This document shows positions 44,299 through 58,600 of a stretch of 64,000 bases of DNA, one piece after another. The DNA lies in the NCBI GenBank assembly GCA_024663395.1, contig JANFAH010000002.1:2170001-2234000 (forward strand). Direction: 5' to 3'. Source of the DNA: Pisolithus tinctorius (taxonomy: Eukaryota; Basidiomycota; Agaricomycetes; Boletales; Pisolithaceae). Numbering within the stretch: position 1 is the stretch's first letter; every line of letters starts with the position of its first letter. A model generated the notes under the pieces. It saw only the letters and a program-made list of their open reading frames with translations. It was not told the DNA's origin and made no database searches. The position numbers were made by a program, and so were the translations under genes.

Positions 44299-47200
44299 CT
44301 ATGTATTGACATTGTCAAGATCCATCAGATTAGGTATTTCTGTCAAGTTCATCTCCTGCCATTTGAACTGAGTGTGCTCTGCAAGTCACTCAAATATTGC
44401 TATCTGCTTTGCAGCGTAGCAGGTAGGCCCAACGGCTTCACATTTGGACTGAAAGATCCGCCATTGCGCAGCTTGATGGGTGAAGAAATTGAGTGTCCAT
44501 TGAAATTTGGCCATCAGCAATTCTTGTTCTTCTGTCCAGCAATCTTGTACCACTTTGGCTCGAAGCCAATGAATGCGGTAAACTTACACAGCAGTAAATC
44601 TCGCTGTCTACTGTGATAGATGAGTGACCTACATTCTGACATCCATGTAATTGATTCTGTATCCCTAGGCATGTCGATAGACCAAAACCATGGTAATTGG
44701 CTGCCCTGGTGGTCATGCGCATTCTGACTGATGGCTGCTGTACTGACGGTGAGGTGTGATTTCTGCATTTCCTGGAACCTTGAAAGGGTCTCTTCAGTTG
44801 CACCAAGAGATACCATCACTGCTTGGCATTGCTTGTAAATTGTGGCTTGCTTGCAAACTGCACTGTTGATGGTATGGATCATATCCCATGCCCACGTTTT
44901 CATAGCATAGCTTTTTGCCTGCCACACCACATTTTGGAAGACTACCACCTTATCCACTAAGGCAAGCCAAAGCCCATGCAGCACATCATTCGCTTGGCCA
45001 ATCTGCAGTTTCAATTCGATCTCCTGGATGCTGTCCAGTCCAGAAGCAATGCATTGATTAATTCCCAAGTTTGATGGGAGTGGCAGTGACATGCTGCCTA
45101 CAAGGTCAGCAGCATCCATGGTCAGTGATCTGTCTGTGCTGTCATTTGGCTCATCGGGATCAGATGTGCATTTGCCAGATATACCAAGCGGGTCATCCAT
45201 AGAGCCATCCCATCCATGTTTGGCAGAGGAAATACCTCCCACTTCATGTTGTACACCAAAATATACTGCTCCATCTGCGATAAACACAGACTGCTCAGAG
45301 GATAAACGCTCTATCTGACGAGCAATGGCTAGTCGTTTCAATTCTGGGGCATGTGCACCGACATGGTGATGATCGATCCGCAGTGTGATTGATGCCTCCT
45401 CAAGCTGGAGACCCCGCACAAGCCAACTTCCAATGCTGAGCTGCATTCCAACATTTGAGGTGTTTTCCAACAATTCCAGTTTGATGGCATGTACAGTTGG
45501 TGCTGTCTGGATGTCAGGATGGATGGAAAATTCAAAGCATTCCAAAGACTGCACCCTTCTTCATTTGCACCTTGAAGACGTCCATAGTGGAGGCATTGTG
45601 AATTCTGTCATTGAATGCAGTTTCCTCTTGATTGCGCCAGGAATGTCATTGTGAAGTGGATACTCCCTCGTCAAGCATTTGGAATGCCTGCATTGCCAGA
45701 TCCGCGGCCACCCACATGGCTGCAAGCTTCCGAGACAGACTATCGACTATGCACACCACATCAGCAGTGTGAATGGATCAAGAGAATTACTTACCCATTC
45801 GAATCATCTTCATGAAGTTACAGTCACTCATCTGAAAATCTAACAGCTCCTGTCGGTGCAGGGAACTCATGCCCTGCACAGATGCAGATACAACATTCAG
45901 TAATGACCACAAGGTTTTGATGATTTCACTGTCTACCCAGCCAGCACCTTTCATAAACAAGGGGGGATATCTCACATAGCATTCCTGCTTGTGACCATGC
46001 ACATGCCAGATTCTGATCCCAGGCATAATCTGCAGCGATCATGGGATTTCAATGAAGGAGCTATTTCCAACCCGCATGCATAGATTTTTCATGTAAGAAC
46101 AGTTTATGTCATAGAAACAGAGGACCTTGTTGATGCCTGCCATGTTGTAGTGTAAGGCATTTGCCAGTGAGTAATCCATATTTAACTGCCTACACTTCCG
46201 TGAGCAGCAGGCACATGAGTGAAGGGATGTATTACCTTTCACCCTTTTGGAAGTCAACAACAGAATGCAGGTAAAAGCACCCATGCCTCACACAAGCCAT
46301 TGCACCTATTCTGGTTGAGTGAAGCTTGCTGCGGTTAGCATTGGCCTGATTGATAGCTCTATGGTTGTTGCATGGCAATTTCTGGCCATTGTATGAGTGC
46401 TTGAATGATGGAAAATGTCAGATATATGTACCTCTGTGACATGGGGAGTGGCCTGCAGGTATGCCTGATACTCGGAGTCAGAGACCATGTATCTGCGTCC
46501 ATCCATCATCCACACCTGGTCTGCTGGATGCCTGTCATGCATATGTTCAGCTTTGAAATTTCTGTCCATCACCAGCATGCAGGCATATTTCCAGCTTTAG
46601 AAGGTGAGCAGATGGTGAGTGAGTTGATTCTGGCCTCTCACTGATTCAAATCTTCTGCCAGGTCGACGTTGATACCCAGCTGTGGACATGTTGCACAAAA
46701 TAACACTAGGTCACCTTGCTTGTGTGTGTCTGTGCATTCCAAGATGCCACTCCATTTCATCAGTTTCAGGAGTCGCCATTGCCATGCAACTCGCAGCAAC
46801 TCGTGGTACCTGTCCTGTTTGCATGAAGTCATTAGACTGGTTAGTAAAGACGATTTTACTACGATCACTTACTGGAACCAAGTGAGGAAACATGGCAGAT
46901 GTGATCTGGCACAATTTACTGTAATAGTTCATCCTGGTTGTCTCTCATGAAATCGTCCAAAACTGCAAATGTAAATGTAGTGCTGGGTTTTTCAAAGGTT
47001 GCAGGAAATAACTTCACTCGGAGTAACTGAATTGGGTAGGCTTTGGCATCTTTGCATTGGCACCAACATACTGGGATGAAATGCACCCTGGTGACATCGA
47101 CCATGGTGAGATATTTCGACCTGACAGGTCGCCACAAGTGGGGTGGCATATCATCCACATCTTCCCATTCCTTTCTATCAATTGGGCAGGTCCCACTAGC

Positions 47201-47704
47201 ATGACTTGCACTTGGCAGATCCAATGGACAAATTGCTCTGCTGTGCCCAAGATGGAGCTCAGCCCCTGTCTATGGCCCGCTTTGTGATTGTCACCCGACT
47301 TCATGGACTGATCTCTCACCATGTGCAATGCTGATTCCTTGAAAAAGTTCCCTGCCCATTGCTGGACTCTGTGGAACAGCAAGCCCTGATGGGTAACCCT
47401 GCAGCATTCCTTGCAGAACAGTGGCTGGTGGATGCAATCAGGACATCTGTAACCCCCTTCCACTCCACACCTGGCACAGTTCTGTGGCTTGGGGGGTGCT
47501 TCCAGATCCAAAAGGACCTTCATGAATTCCTCCTTGTGTGGAAGCCACTCTTGGATATAATCATTCTGTGTCTGACAATTGGAGTGAGCTTGGTTGTATG
47601 CCAGAAGGATGTCTTGGCACCTTCTTTTGAGGTAACTGTAATGGCTCTACATGTGGGGCATCATTATCATGTTGCATGTCAAATGCATCCTCAATGGGAT
47701 CCAT
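44299..47704 (-). pseudogene. KDZ (Kyakuja-Dileera-Zisupton) transposase with CxC2 Cys cluster
   Basis: Begins at ATG 47704-47702 (MDPIEDAFDMQHDND). Next comes the Cys cluster typical of KDZ transposases: LLDLEAPPKPQNCARCG, CPDCIHQPLFCKECC and RVTHQGLLFHRVQQW. The DDE core is spread over exons: Asp in VMDRNFKAEHMHDRHP (about 46566), Asp in CFYDINCSYMKNL (about 46100), Glu in WVDSEIIKTLWSLL (about 45960), with IWHVHGHKQECYVRYPP between. A long helical C-terminus (44514-45554) ends WFWSIDMP; after an intron (donor GTAGGT near 44632) the frame continues YRIHWLRAKV. TGA 44388-44386 lies near the end, with the open frame reaching TAG 44301-44299. A frame change after residue ~40 indicates an intron or indel. 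Terminal inverted repeats were not found. Confidence 0.85.
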
Positions 47705-48354
47705 GTGTGGCTTGGAAGGAGATCAAGAGTGCTTGGATGGGGAGGAGTGGGGAAAATGGACAGAGGAGGTGGCATCTAGTGGTGTAATTGCCACCTCTAC
47801 TAATCTCGATCTGCACCTACTGCTTGTTGTCCAAGTCTTAATCTGAAGCTGCTTGACTTGATGGCCAGGGGTACAGCCAATCATTCACATATGCTTTCCT
47901 CCGCTGTGTTTAGCCATATCTATGCTGTTGACAGTGAACTATGTATCTGTTAGTTGCTGGTAGGAATGACCATGATCTCTTTACTACTGTTTCACTTTCA
48001 GCTCACAGATCTCAATGTGATGCACCAGATCTTCGGTATCATTGCCCAATGAAGGTGATTGGGCATCTCCAATTTTGCCCCCAACCTAAACCCAGCAGCT
48101 GCCAACCTTATTGGGGTAGGAATAGTCAACAGAATGAATGCAATTGGTTCACTTGCTGGATGTCAAGATTAATGGCCCCTGAAGCGCTGATAATTAATGG
48201 GGGAAGATCACCAAAAGTCAATTGGCAAGTGGGCAGATGCAATCAGGATGTGATTTGGACAATGTCATGGATACCAAAGTGCATTGGATTAGTCTATTAT
48301 AATACTTAATGCAATAATGTTGAAAGATACCCACTTTCCATTCCAGATATCACC
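47705..48354. other. Divergent intergenic region
   Basis: A spacer between the KDZ transposase (-) and the long gene on +. It contains a CACTTTCCATTCCAG acceptor-like site at the right edge, directly before ATG 48355, suggesting an intron in the 5' leader. Confidence 0.35.
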
Positions 48355-51300
48355 ATGGATTCACAATATGACAAAGACAATGGCTACAATGATAGTGGCC
48401 TGACAGATCTTGATGATGGTGGTAGCATCTTCAACCAAGGCACAGAGCAGTCAGTCATTGGGGATGAGGACCAGGAGAGTTTTGACATAGATGAATTGGA
48501 GGTCTTGGTTCAAAGACAGAAGGATTGGAAAGAGTCTGGAAAGACAAAGAAGCTGATGATCTTGCAGTCCATATTGGGAGAGCTGCACGAATTAGAAAAA
48601 AACAGGGAGCTGTCGCATGCAGAAATGCAGCTGAAAGCGGGGGTATGCAGCTGCAACTATGGATGCCTCTTCCATGATTAACACATACCTGGTAGCTCAT
48701 CACCTCTTGGTTGAAGAAGCTGCTGCGTGCATGGAAGCCCTGTATTACTCTCTGGTCCAGATACAAGTACTCAGTGTGGTCGGTGGTTTGGGAACTATAT
48801 CACGACTGTATCCAGCGGAAGCTGGCTGCCATGAGAGGGGAAAATGAGGATGGTGAAGGAACCAGGGCAATTGGGGTGTATCAGCAGGCATTGACCTCAG
48901 TCATACAAGAGGACCTCTCTGACGAGCAGCTGGCAGCAGCACAGGACATAGCTGACAAGTGGAATGGAATGGAAGGACCCACCCCTGAAATGAAAGCCAG
49001 GTGCATTGTCAGCTGTGAAGATCGTTGCTGAAGTTGTGAATTGATGTGAGTGCATAGAAATGCAGCGAAATATGGGTACAAGTATTGCTGAAATTTCACA
49101 GAAGAGATGTGGCGGTACTGCGGCATGCAGGTGGTATGTGTTGCAGGTTGGAAGAATGTGGAGGGCAGCGTCGAAGCATGCATGTAAGTGCCAATACTCA
49201 GCCAGCATTGTAGCAGAACACTGATCCTCCACAAGAATGGACTTCAACCGAGATATTGCCAATGGAACTGCATTTAATGAGATCCACAACTTAGAAGGGT
49301 CCTGGTGGGAGTACCTCGGTGAAGCATTCAAGGAGGACAGAATATCGACTGACGAAGATGACCCCCGCACTGAAGGCAGTCCGCGGAAGAAGACAGTCCA
49401 CACCATTAAAGTGGATCCTGTGACTTTGATTATGGATGCAGATGGGACCATATCCATCCCTGAAATCGAAGGTCTGACATGCGATTTGCTGCAGAAAACA
49501 GTGTGTGGGTTCCTGACAGCACACTACAGTGAGTGTCAGTTTTGTATATGCAGCTTCTTCTGATAGGCAATGTTAAGGACAAGCCTGCAGAAAGGCTACT
49601 GCAGCCGTCCCATTCAAACAGCTCAGGTCGCATCAAATCAAAATGATTGCGGCAGAGTATCTACCCACCAATTTTTCCTTCACAGGTGACCCTAGTCATA
49701 TGTCAGTGTCAGTGGCAACATGGCTTTTGAGCTTTTGGCAGCAATGGCAACAAACTAATCCAGATGATGTGTTCACCTTCCACAAGTGGTTGGATCAATT
49801 TGGGGAGTTGCACTCCCCAGTGGATGGCAGAATTCATCCACTACAAATCGCAAGGGACCGGCAATCAAGGTCTCGGACCCCCACAGCTGCTCGAGAGAGA
49901 TCCAAGGTGCATGGCTGGAATACCAGACCATCAGGCATGGCAGGAAAGGGAAAGGGAAAAGCAGATGCAATTCCAGCAGATAATCATCAGACTGACATAG
50001 GTATTGTTGAACAGACATCCCCCATGAGCCACCCGATGGGATGCATGTCTGGCTCGTGCCAACATCACAGTAGCCAGATTAATTCCACTGGCAATACATC
50101 CTGCAGAACACATCTTGTTGGCAATATGATCATGTCCGACACTGCCTCAGAGGGTGAAGATGCTGAGGATGAAGTGGAGCAGCGGTCAAATGGCCCTCAT
50201 GCTGCAACTCCCTTCCCATGACCTACGGCTGTGCGCACCCGGCCAGCCATCGAGCATCAGCAAGCAACCCATAAGTCGTGCATGAAAACACCTTTGCCTG
50301 TCACATTGGTAACAGCAAGCCTTGGTCCCAATGCTGATCAGGACGAGGAAGGCCAGTCTGAAGGGAAAGCCTCGGACAGCATAGATGACATGGAGGAATT
50401 GCCTGTGTTGGCTTGCAGGAATCGAGGTCAGCCCCATTGTCATTGGAGAGATTGGATATTAAAACATTCTTCAGATATAATTGGCCAGATCAAAGACCAC
50501 TCTGCAAATCAAGGCGACGATAGCCTGCACGGTTTGCCATTGGTGAAAAATGCATCGAATGTTCCAGATCAATGCCAATTGAAGTCAGCAGATGGACAGT
50601 TGAGGCCATCTTTGAAAACAAGCCGAGGTCCACCCACTACTAAGAATCCATCCACACATGTGGCTGCAGCAGCCCTGAAGAGTGGACCATCACACACAAT
50701 GCAGAAAGGCACAACCAATGGTAAATCATCCAAGGGCATTCCAGCTAAGACCCTCGGAGATGGAATGGGAGATGCCATCTGGAAATCACCCCAGGTTTGC
50801 AAAGCACCTGCCTGGCCAGATGCTGATGTCCTCTCGCCCCCATCAAAGAATCATGGAAGCACAAATCAGCTGCATCCCCTGGGCCAGCTGGCAAGAGGCA
50901 AAGGATACAGTGATGTCAGATGGAATATGTATTGGGAGCTCTATACTGTGAGATAGACATGATCATCTTAGTTTAGGTAGTGACTGTTGGAATGCCTATG
51001 CTAGCTGCCCCCCAGGCTCTGAAGTGGCATATCTGCGCTATGAGCTGCCAAGGAATCTCGGTCCAACGAACCTTTTCAATGAACAGACAAAGTTCACAAT
51101 GCTGATCTCATCAAAATGAACACAGTACAATTTCAACCTGGAATATATTTCATGTGGCAGGGCCATACCTGAGTTATGCGCTGCAGCTGCACAATGCATG
51201 GGGCTCCCACCTCGCATATGGCATTCCCATGGTTTGAAATTGATATTGCGAGTGCCAACACCTTCCAATGGTGAAATTACTGAGCACTCTCCCATCATGG

Positions 51301-52228
51301 CAGAACAATCACTGCACAGTGTTCATTTCAATCCTGGAGGTATGATTCACACCTTGTTCCACAGTAATCTCACTAATCATTGGTAGTTCAGATCCGTCAA
51401 ATCGAAGCCAGAGGGGACAATCTGGGAACTGCAGACCCATCGTGGAGTGATCACAGTCGAAGAAGACATCAACAACCCATGAGCTATGGTGAAAAAACGA
51501 TGCAGGATCCAGTGCCACCCCCACAACCCCCATCTACAGCCGCCTATTCAAAGGACCTTCTTGTTCCACCCCCCCCTCCACCATTTGAGACTGCTTCCCC
51601 AATGGAAGAGCTCGTTCCACCTCTGCCACTGCCTTCAGACACCACTGAGGTCGCAGCCAAGCCGGAAGAAGTTCCGCCACTACCACCACCTGCTAAAGAT
51701 ATTGAGGACAAGGATGTGGACCATCTGCCACCGCCACCATCATCTGATGACGACAAGTCTGCTGATGACCTTACCCCACCTCCACCTCCATCATCCAAGG
51801 ACTGTAGTATGTCAGATGAGCCAATCCCACTGCCGCCTCCACCCATGGATGAATCTGACTCTTGCAGTTCGATTGCATCGCCCACCAGTACATCGAATCG
51901 ATTGTTCATGCATTAGATTGGCCCCCTCATCACTACAGAAATGGAAACAGAGGTAGCTTTGGCCGAACTACTGCCAGCTGAAGCTGAAGGTAATCATTAA
52001 ATGACTGATGACATGAAGTCAGCAATGATTATCTGAAATTACAGATACTCGATTCTTGGCAGCTGCAGTTGCTGTGCCACAACATCCATTGCCAGAAGAT
52101 CAACCTGACGTATTTACGCACACAGAACGGAACTGACTGCGAAGAACATTCCAGGATTTGTGTTCTGCTTGGATTGGTAGGGTTCATGACATTTCATGAG
52201 ACTAGTTACAACAGCTGACATGGTACAG
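48355..52228 (+). pseudogene. Long transposon-associated gene, 5' part
   Basis: Multi-exon gene of a family expanded in mushroom genomes near mobile DNA; function unknown. Exons: acidic N-terminus plus DELEVLVQRQKDWKESGKTKK helix (48355-48642); WKPCITLWSRYKYSVW and DLSDEQLAAAQDIADKW (48711-49010); a Trp-rich module around WRYCGMQVV and SWWEYLGEAFKED (49080-49530); a second module LPTNFSFTGDPSHM (49660-49830); a basic/Ser-rich region (49850-50940); and a Pro-rich region (51380-51916) of six acidic-proline repeats such as ELVPPLPLPSD and LTPPPPPSS. The last exon here (52045-52174) has TGA 52134-52136 where Arg fits, and ends SAWI at a GTAGGG donor. The matching acceptor lies right of the inserted chromovirus. 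Confidence 0.6.
52224..52228. repeat. Target-site duplication TACAG, left
   Basis: Identical to 60457-60461. The duplicated bases are the 3' splice site of an intron in the host gene. Confidence 0.92.
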
Positions 52229-52503
52229 TGTAACGATTCACGATCTTACACGACCGTTAACGCCTCGGAATAATAATGTTTTATTTCCTTTTCTTTCTCT
52301 TTCTTTATATCTCCCCTTTTAGTTACTCGTTTGTCTCCCACCGCACTCTGAACGTATATAAACCGTAGTTACTGATGTACGAGTTCCCCCAGTCTACCTC
52401 GAACAGAGAATCCTTCGGCCAGTTCTTCTTGAGCGACCATAAGAAATCCTCCTACGAGAACGGACTACCTCCGTGTGACCTAAACGAAACCGCTTTTGTC
52501 ACA
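52229..52503 (+). repeat. 5' LTR of element 2
   Basis: 275 bp, TGTAACGATTC...GTCACA. A TATATAAA box is at 52355-52362. It differs from the right LTR at eight sites, each a CpG/TpG or CpG/CpA change. Confidence 0.95.
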
Positions 52504-52623
52504 TATTTTGAACTGCCTATAACCCTTCTCTTACCCTCTTAACCCACCTTCGATCTCGACGTCACCCGCTCGCTATTGGTCTGGCCAACCGGTGCGTAGT
52601 AGCAACGTCAAACTTTTATACTG

Positions 52624-55600
52624 ATGTCTTCTCCATTTAACCCGAAAGCAATAAACAAAGAAATCCGACGCTGTTTCTGGGCCATCGAGCCAGAATGGGT
52701 CGGTTCGATCCAGTTTGGAGGGGTCACGAGGGGGGTTGATTATGATTATCAGACCACGCCCGACGAAACGACCTCTCCGTTAGCTCACAGGTCTGCAGAA
52801 CCTGTTAGGACACTGGGTGGTGCCCAAGGCCGCATCGACGATGCGAGCGACGTGCCAAGCAAAGCCGTCATGCAGCTGGTCCACGAGCTCGGGAGCACGC
52901 CACAAGGCTGTGCCCCAGACCCCCCAGCAGCGACTGGAGTGGATAGTTTAGCGCACGCAGAAAGTGATGAGTTTGTTAAGCCGCGGTCACCCGCCCGTAG
53001 CAACGTCTCACTAGTCCCGACATCTGTATTATTAGACCAAAACAGATGGCCTGCCTGGATGCGCGATGAACCGGAAGCGAATACTAAAAATGAAGATAAT
53101 CTTAGCCCGAAGATGGTATGGTCAGAACTCGTTGAGAACGATGAAGAATTAAGGAAAACCGTACCGCAGTGGTTCGGGAATTCTGTGGTCCCGAACGATA
53201 ACAACCAACCCAGTAGTATGAAACGCAGTCAACCGACCTCAGATACAAGCGCCCCAAGGCTTACCGCAGAAGTAAAAGGGAAATGGAGAGCGCTCGCTCG
53301 CAGCGAAGCCTCAGAAGAATGCCCTGTAAACGATAATAGTCAACATCACATCTCGGAGCGAGAGGAACAAGATGAAAATATGAAGTACTTGGTACTGAAG
53401 CTGAAAGAAGCTGGCCTGATCGAGCAGCTCGATAGTGCCGAGGCTCTGATCCGCAAACAACAGACAATCATCGAATCATTTAAATGACACACGAAACGCG
53501 AGTCTATGAATCTGGGACCATCGGGACTCAGTGTCGAGCAGAAGGAACGTGTGCCCCAAATGACTAAAAATATTGGCTCGGACGAACCAGATAATGCAGA
53601 TGCTACAAAGTACTACTTTACTGATAGCACTAAACCGGCTAAACGATCAGAATCGCCAGAAATTACAATCGACAGAAAGGCTCACCATAAGGATAAGACC
53701 TCTGCAACTAAGGTGACCTCCAATGTTCGAGCCTCGTCCGCATTCCCGTGCGAGAGTACTGTACTGCGCGCGATGCGCGGAGACCCTGGGGATGATGATG
53801 ACTCATCAGAATCTGACAGCACGGATAAAGGACATAAGAAACTGACAGAACACAATCGTCGGCAAGCAATCGCCCCCAGCGATCCATCTGACTCGTCCTC
53901 GAATGACAGTGACTCTTTTTCAGAAAGGGATTCATCGTTTGGCTCAGACTTCTATGGGGAAGAACCCTCGACAATTGGCACCAACAACTCAGATAGAGAA
54001 AAGGCGCGGAAGCGCGAGAAGAAGCGTCGCTATCGTGCGAAACTAAATAAATTAAAGTATCAACAAGCATTTTTAAAGGAAGATCCGCCATTTACTTACC
54101 GAGGCGAGGTACAAGTAGGCCTCTTTAAGAAATGGTGTCGCGAGCTGCGCAACTGGGTAAAACACGCCCAAATAGACCGTAAAAAGAGTATTAGGTTAGC
54201 AGGAAAGTACTTGAGTGGACGTGCTTACCAATTCTACGAACGAAACGTACTTGACTTGAAGAAAAAATATAACCTCACAACCTTCTTCGAGGACTTGTTC
54301 GATTATATATTCCCTGCGGACTTCCGAATGCAACAACGCGATAAGTTTGACGCATGCCGTCAAGAGGGACGCTCGGTCCTAGATTTCTTGAGAAAATTAC
54401 AGGAAATAGCGGACACTGTAGGTGACATTAGTGACCGCGAAATAGTACTCGCATTTTGGAGACGGTGCCAACCTTACTTGAGAGCAGAACCAACGACGGT
54501 CTCTATCGTGACCCTGGAATCCGAATGCGTAAGGTATGAAAAAGCCAAGCGCGTTATCGATGAGGACAGAAATCGCAAACCCCCACATGACCAAAGATAC
54601 ACACACAGGATAAGCACTGATCGACTTAGTGCAGCCTCTGTAAAAACTAACGGCACGACGGATGCGGGAAGCGCAGCTCATAACAAAGATAATAGCACGC
54701 GCCAGGACCAGAACCATCATCATCGCAAAGAGCAGAACCCCGATAAAGAGCAGAAGAGGCGCCTTCGAGCAGAAGGTAAGTGCTTCAACTGCGAAGGCAC
54801 AGACCACCTAGAGCGTAATTGTCCCAAGCGTTGGCAGACCAGGGACAAGCAGAAAGGACCGCATGTCCGTCTTAACACTGTTAACATGTCCCCCGCCGAA
54901 GCTCGCCTCGCAGCCATCAAAGAAGGGGCTGAACTTGGCCTCTTCGTGCTAGGAATTACTCACTCGGAAACGCCTGAGCTTTTCCAGTTAAAATGAGAAA
55001 CTTTGAAGGCACGTATGATAGCTACATTGTACAACACTGTTCCATTGACTCTCAACCAGGAGATCGACCCGGACAATTCCCCCTACCAGCGTGATCGTTT
55101 TACCTTAGAAGACTACGGTGGCCCAGACACATACTTATTGACGGATCAGTATACCCTCGACAATCACATCCTCTACTACGAGGATCTCGCTGACCCCGAT
55201 TTTGATGTCGTCCATTGGCTCCACCAGAAGAAAGCTGAGCGCTATGACGAACTAGTCTTTGACAAATGCGAAACGAGATGGCACGGGCCCCCTCCCATAG
55301 TCCCAAATTGCCTTAAACCCATCAGCACCAATACCTTGGAGTGCAGAGCAGCTCGACTGCACTCCCCCGAGGGGGATCACGAAGAGGAAACCTACACGCT
55401 CGAATGAAGTGCCGCGTGCGTCAAAGGTACCACTCGCCTCCTGCCCAAACCCATCATTGTCGTAGTCTGCGTCAATGACAAGCCCTGCCGAGCGTTGCTC
55501 GACTCTGGATCGTCGTCAGACTTTATTTCCACCACGCTCGTAGACCAATTACAACTCCCCCTCGATCTACTCGATAAACCCCTAAACCTCCAGCTCGCCA

Positions 55601-58600
55601 TCTCGGGATCACGCGGAAAAGTAAAAGCTACCACGACGCCCTGGATCTCATACCAGAACATTCATGAAGAACGCATACTAGACATCGCGAATCTTGACTC
55701 ATATGACTTAATCCTCGGTATGCCATTTTTGTTCCAACATAAGATTTTACTTGGTTTCAATCTGTCTCAAATTACCGTCCGCAGCGACAACTCGTTACCC
55801 ATCCGGGGACCGCAAACTATCGCGCTAGAGTCACGAGCGGTGGAGCTATTAGCAGACAAGAAGGAGAGGTGTCGAGAAGAACTGAGGGCGTATGCAAGGG
55901 ATATATGCAAGGAGGCCATTGAAACCCCCCTTCCCCCGCTCCGTGACATTAATCATGTTATCCCACTGATAGATGATAATAAAGTATACTCTTGGCGTCC
56001 ATCCCGCTGCCCTGAACCACTCAAGCCTTTATGGCACTCAAAGCGAGATGACTACATTCGAACCGGACGCTGGGAGTTTAGCAGCAGTACAAATGCTATC
56101 CCTATGCTAATGCTTAAAAAGGCCACAAAGGATGGCTCGCTAAGACTGAGAACGGTAATAGATACAAGGGAACGGAATGCCAACACAAGGAAACTAGCCT
56201 CTCCACTACCAGATATGGAGGCGATCCTCCGCAATGTGGTATCTCACCCCTACAGGTCTCTGCTCAATGGCAAGGATGCCTACGAGCAGATCCGTATCAC
56301 TCCAGAGGATGTCCCTAAGACACTATTTACAACACCGGATGGGACTATGATCAGCCATGTTATGCAAATTGGCGACTGCAATGCAGGTGCAACTTATCAA
56401 TCGCTGATGAACCATATATTCGTGCCATACATCGGAATCTTCATGGACGTTTACCTAGATGACATAGTGATTTACTCTGACTCACTCGAAGATCATGTGA
56501 AGCATGTCAAAATTGTTATTGACACTCTGCGGACACATAAATTCTATCTGAGCGAACACAAACTTCAATTTTTTATGAACGAATTACGAATCCTGGGACA
56601 TGTGATCGATGCGGACGGTATCCGTATGGACCCTGACAAAGTGGATAAAATTGTTAACTGGAAAATGCCTACTAACAAAGACTTACTCATGGGGTTCATC
56701 GGAGCAGTCGGGTATCTCGCGCCTGGATGCGAGGGCGTTCGCATACCCCTCGGGCACTTGCACAAGACAGCAGTGGCCAACACTCCTTGGTGCTGGTCAT
56801 TCACAGAACAAAGGGCATTTTATTTGGTGAAGGAGTTAGTACATAAACATCACGAAGTATGGCAAACAATGCTAGACTACTCACCTGGACATGCACCAAT
56901 AAACTTATCCTGTGACGCATGCCTGTCAGGTGGAAGCGGCATAATTTGGCAGGGTGAAACTATGGAGAAAGGGAATATCATAGCGTTTTGGTCTGGTGAA
57001 TTTAACCTGGCCCAGCAGAATTACCCCGTGCATGAACAAGAGCTATTAGCTATAGTCGAGTCATTGAAAAGATTCCAACACTTACTGCAGGGTGTGAAAT
57101 TCCAAATATTCACGGACCATAAGGGACTTGAGTGGATACAGACACAACGAAAGCTGTCCCCACGGCAGGCTAGGTGGCTCGAAACGTTGAGTGACTTTGA
57201 TTTCGAGATCGTACATATACTGGGCAGGACAAACGTCATTGCTGACGCACTGAGCCGTATATACTCAGATGAACCTAAAGGGACAGTACGATCAGCCTCG
57301 GAATATGTCAGTGCTGAGGAAGAGCATGCACCTTCAAAACTGCTGCTGAACTTGATCACCACCCTGCTATACACGGGATCGCCCATATTCCTGGGAGTGA
57401 CAAGGCGTCATTCTAGCACACGGGAAGCATTCCCTAACGCAAAACGAGTGATCCTGAAGTTACCTGGCGACCCAACACGATCACTGGAGGGCGGGAATAT
57501 GCCAAAGCCTGACACATCACCTGGTGTGCCAACAGTACCTGAGACACCCGCCGAGACAAAAATACCTACGACATGTGTTAACAATGGCCCAGAAGATGAC
57601 ATCATAGCTGATGAACAGGAACCAACCTCATTGCCTGAATTAGTCACCATGGCAGAGTCAGACTTAGACATATGCGAGGACATACGCCATCAATACCATA
57701 GGGACAAATTTTTTGTTGACATTGTTAAAAACCCTAAGAACTACAAAAATTTTGAAGTAGACAATGGTCTGATTTACCTGAAGGACAAAGGACAGCGAGT
57801 TCTTTGTATTCCTGACATAAACTTGGGTTCCCACCGCTTACGTGAGATCTTGATCTCGCACGCGCATTCAATATTAGCTCACCTAGGCCCCGGGAAAACT
57901 ACCAACTACCTACGAGACAATGTATGGTGGAAGGGGATCAATTCAGATGTAGACGAATTCTGCAGATCCTGTACACTATGTCAGACTTCTAAGCCCAGTA
58001 ATCACCCCAGCTACGGACTATTAGAAACACTTGATGTCCCAACATACCCCTGGGAAACCATTGGAATTGACTTTGTCGGCCCCTTGCCGGAATCACGTAC
58101 ACGTAACGGAACCTTCGATATGACACTTGTCATAATCGATTACCTAACTGTCATGGTACACCTCGTCCCTACGAAACAGACTTACTGCGCCAAGGACATC
58201 GCCAAGGTAATGTTTGATAGAGTGTACAAGCATCATGGAATGCCGCGGAATATAATTAGTGACAGAGACTCCCTATTCACAAGCACTTTCTGGAATAAAC
58301 TAAATGAACTAACAGGGACTGAGCTAAGAATGTCGTCAAGCTTTCACCCACAGACAGATGGAATCACTGAGCGAGCCAACCGCACGTTTACTCAGATGCT
58401 ACATGCATGCATATCCCCAAACCAGAAGGACTGGGCCTCAAAACTACCGGCAATTGAATTTGCAATGAACTCGGCTCGGTCGGAAACTACTGGGTTTACC
58501 CCATTTATGCTAAACTACGGGTGGTCGCCAAGATCTATGATCTGGGAAACCAACTCGGAATTCCCCGGTGTAAGAGTATTCGCCCAGCGCATGAAAAATG

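Noticed and set aside
52504..52540. tRNA primer binding site of element 2
   Set aside because: No TGG start and no match to a tRNA end I can recognise next to the LTR. Self-priming is possible but not shown.
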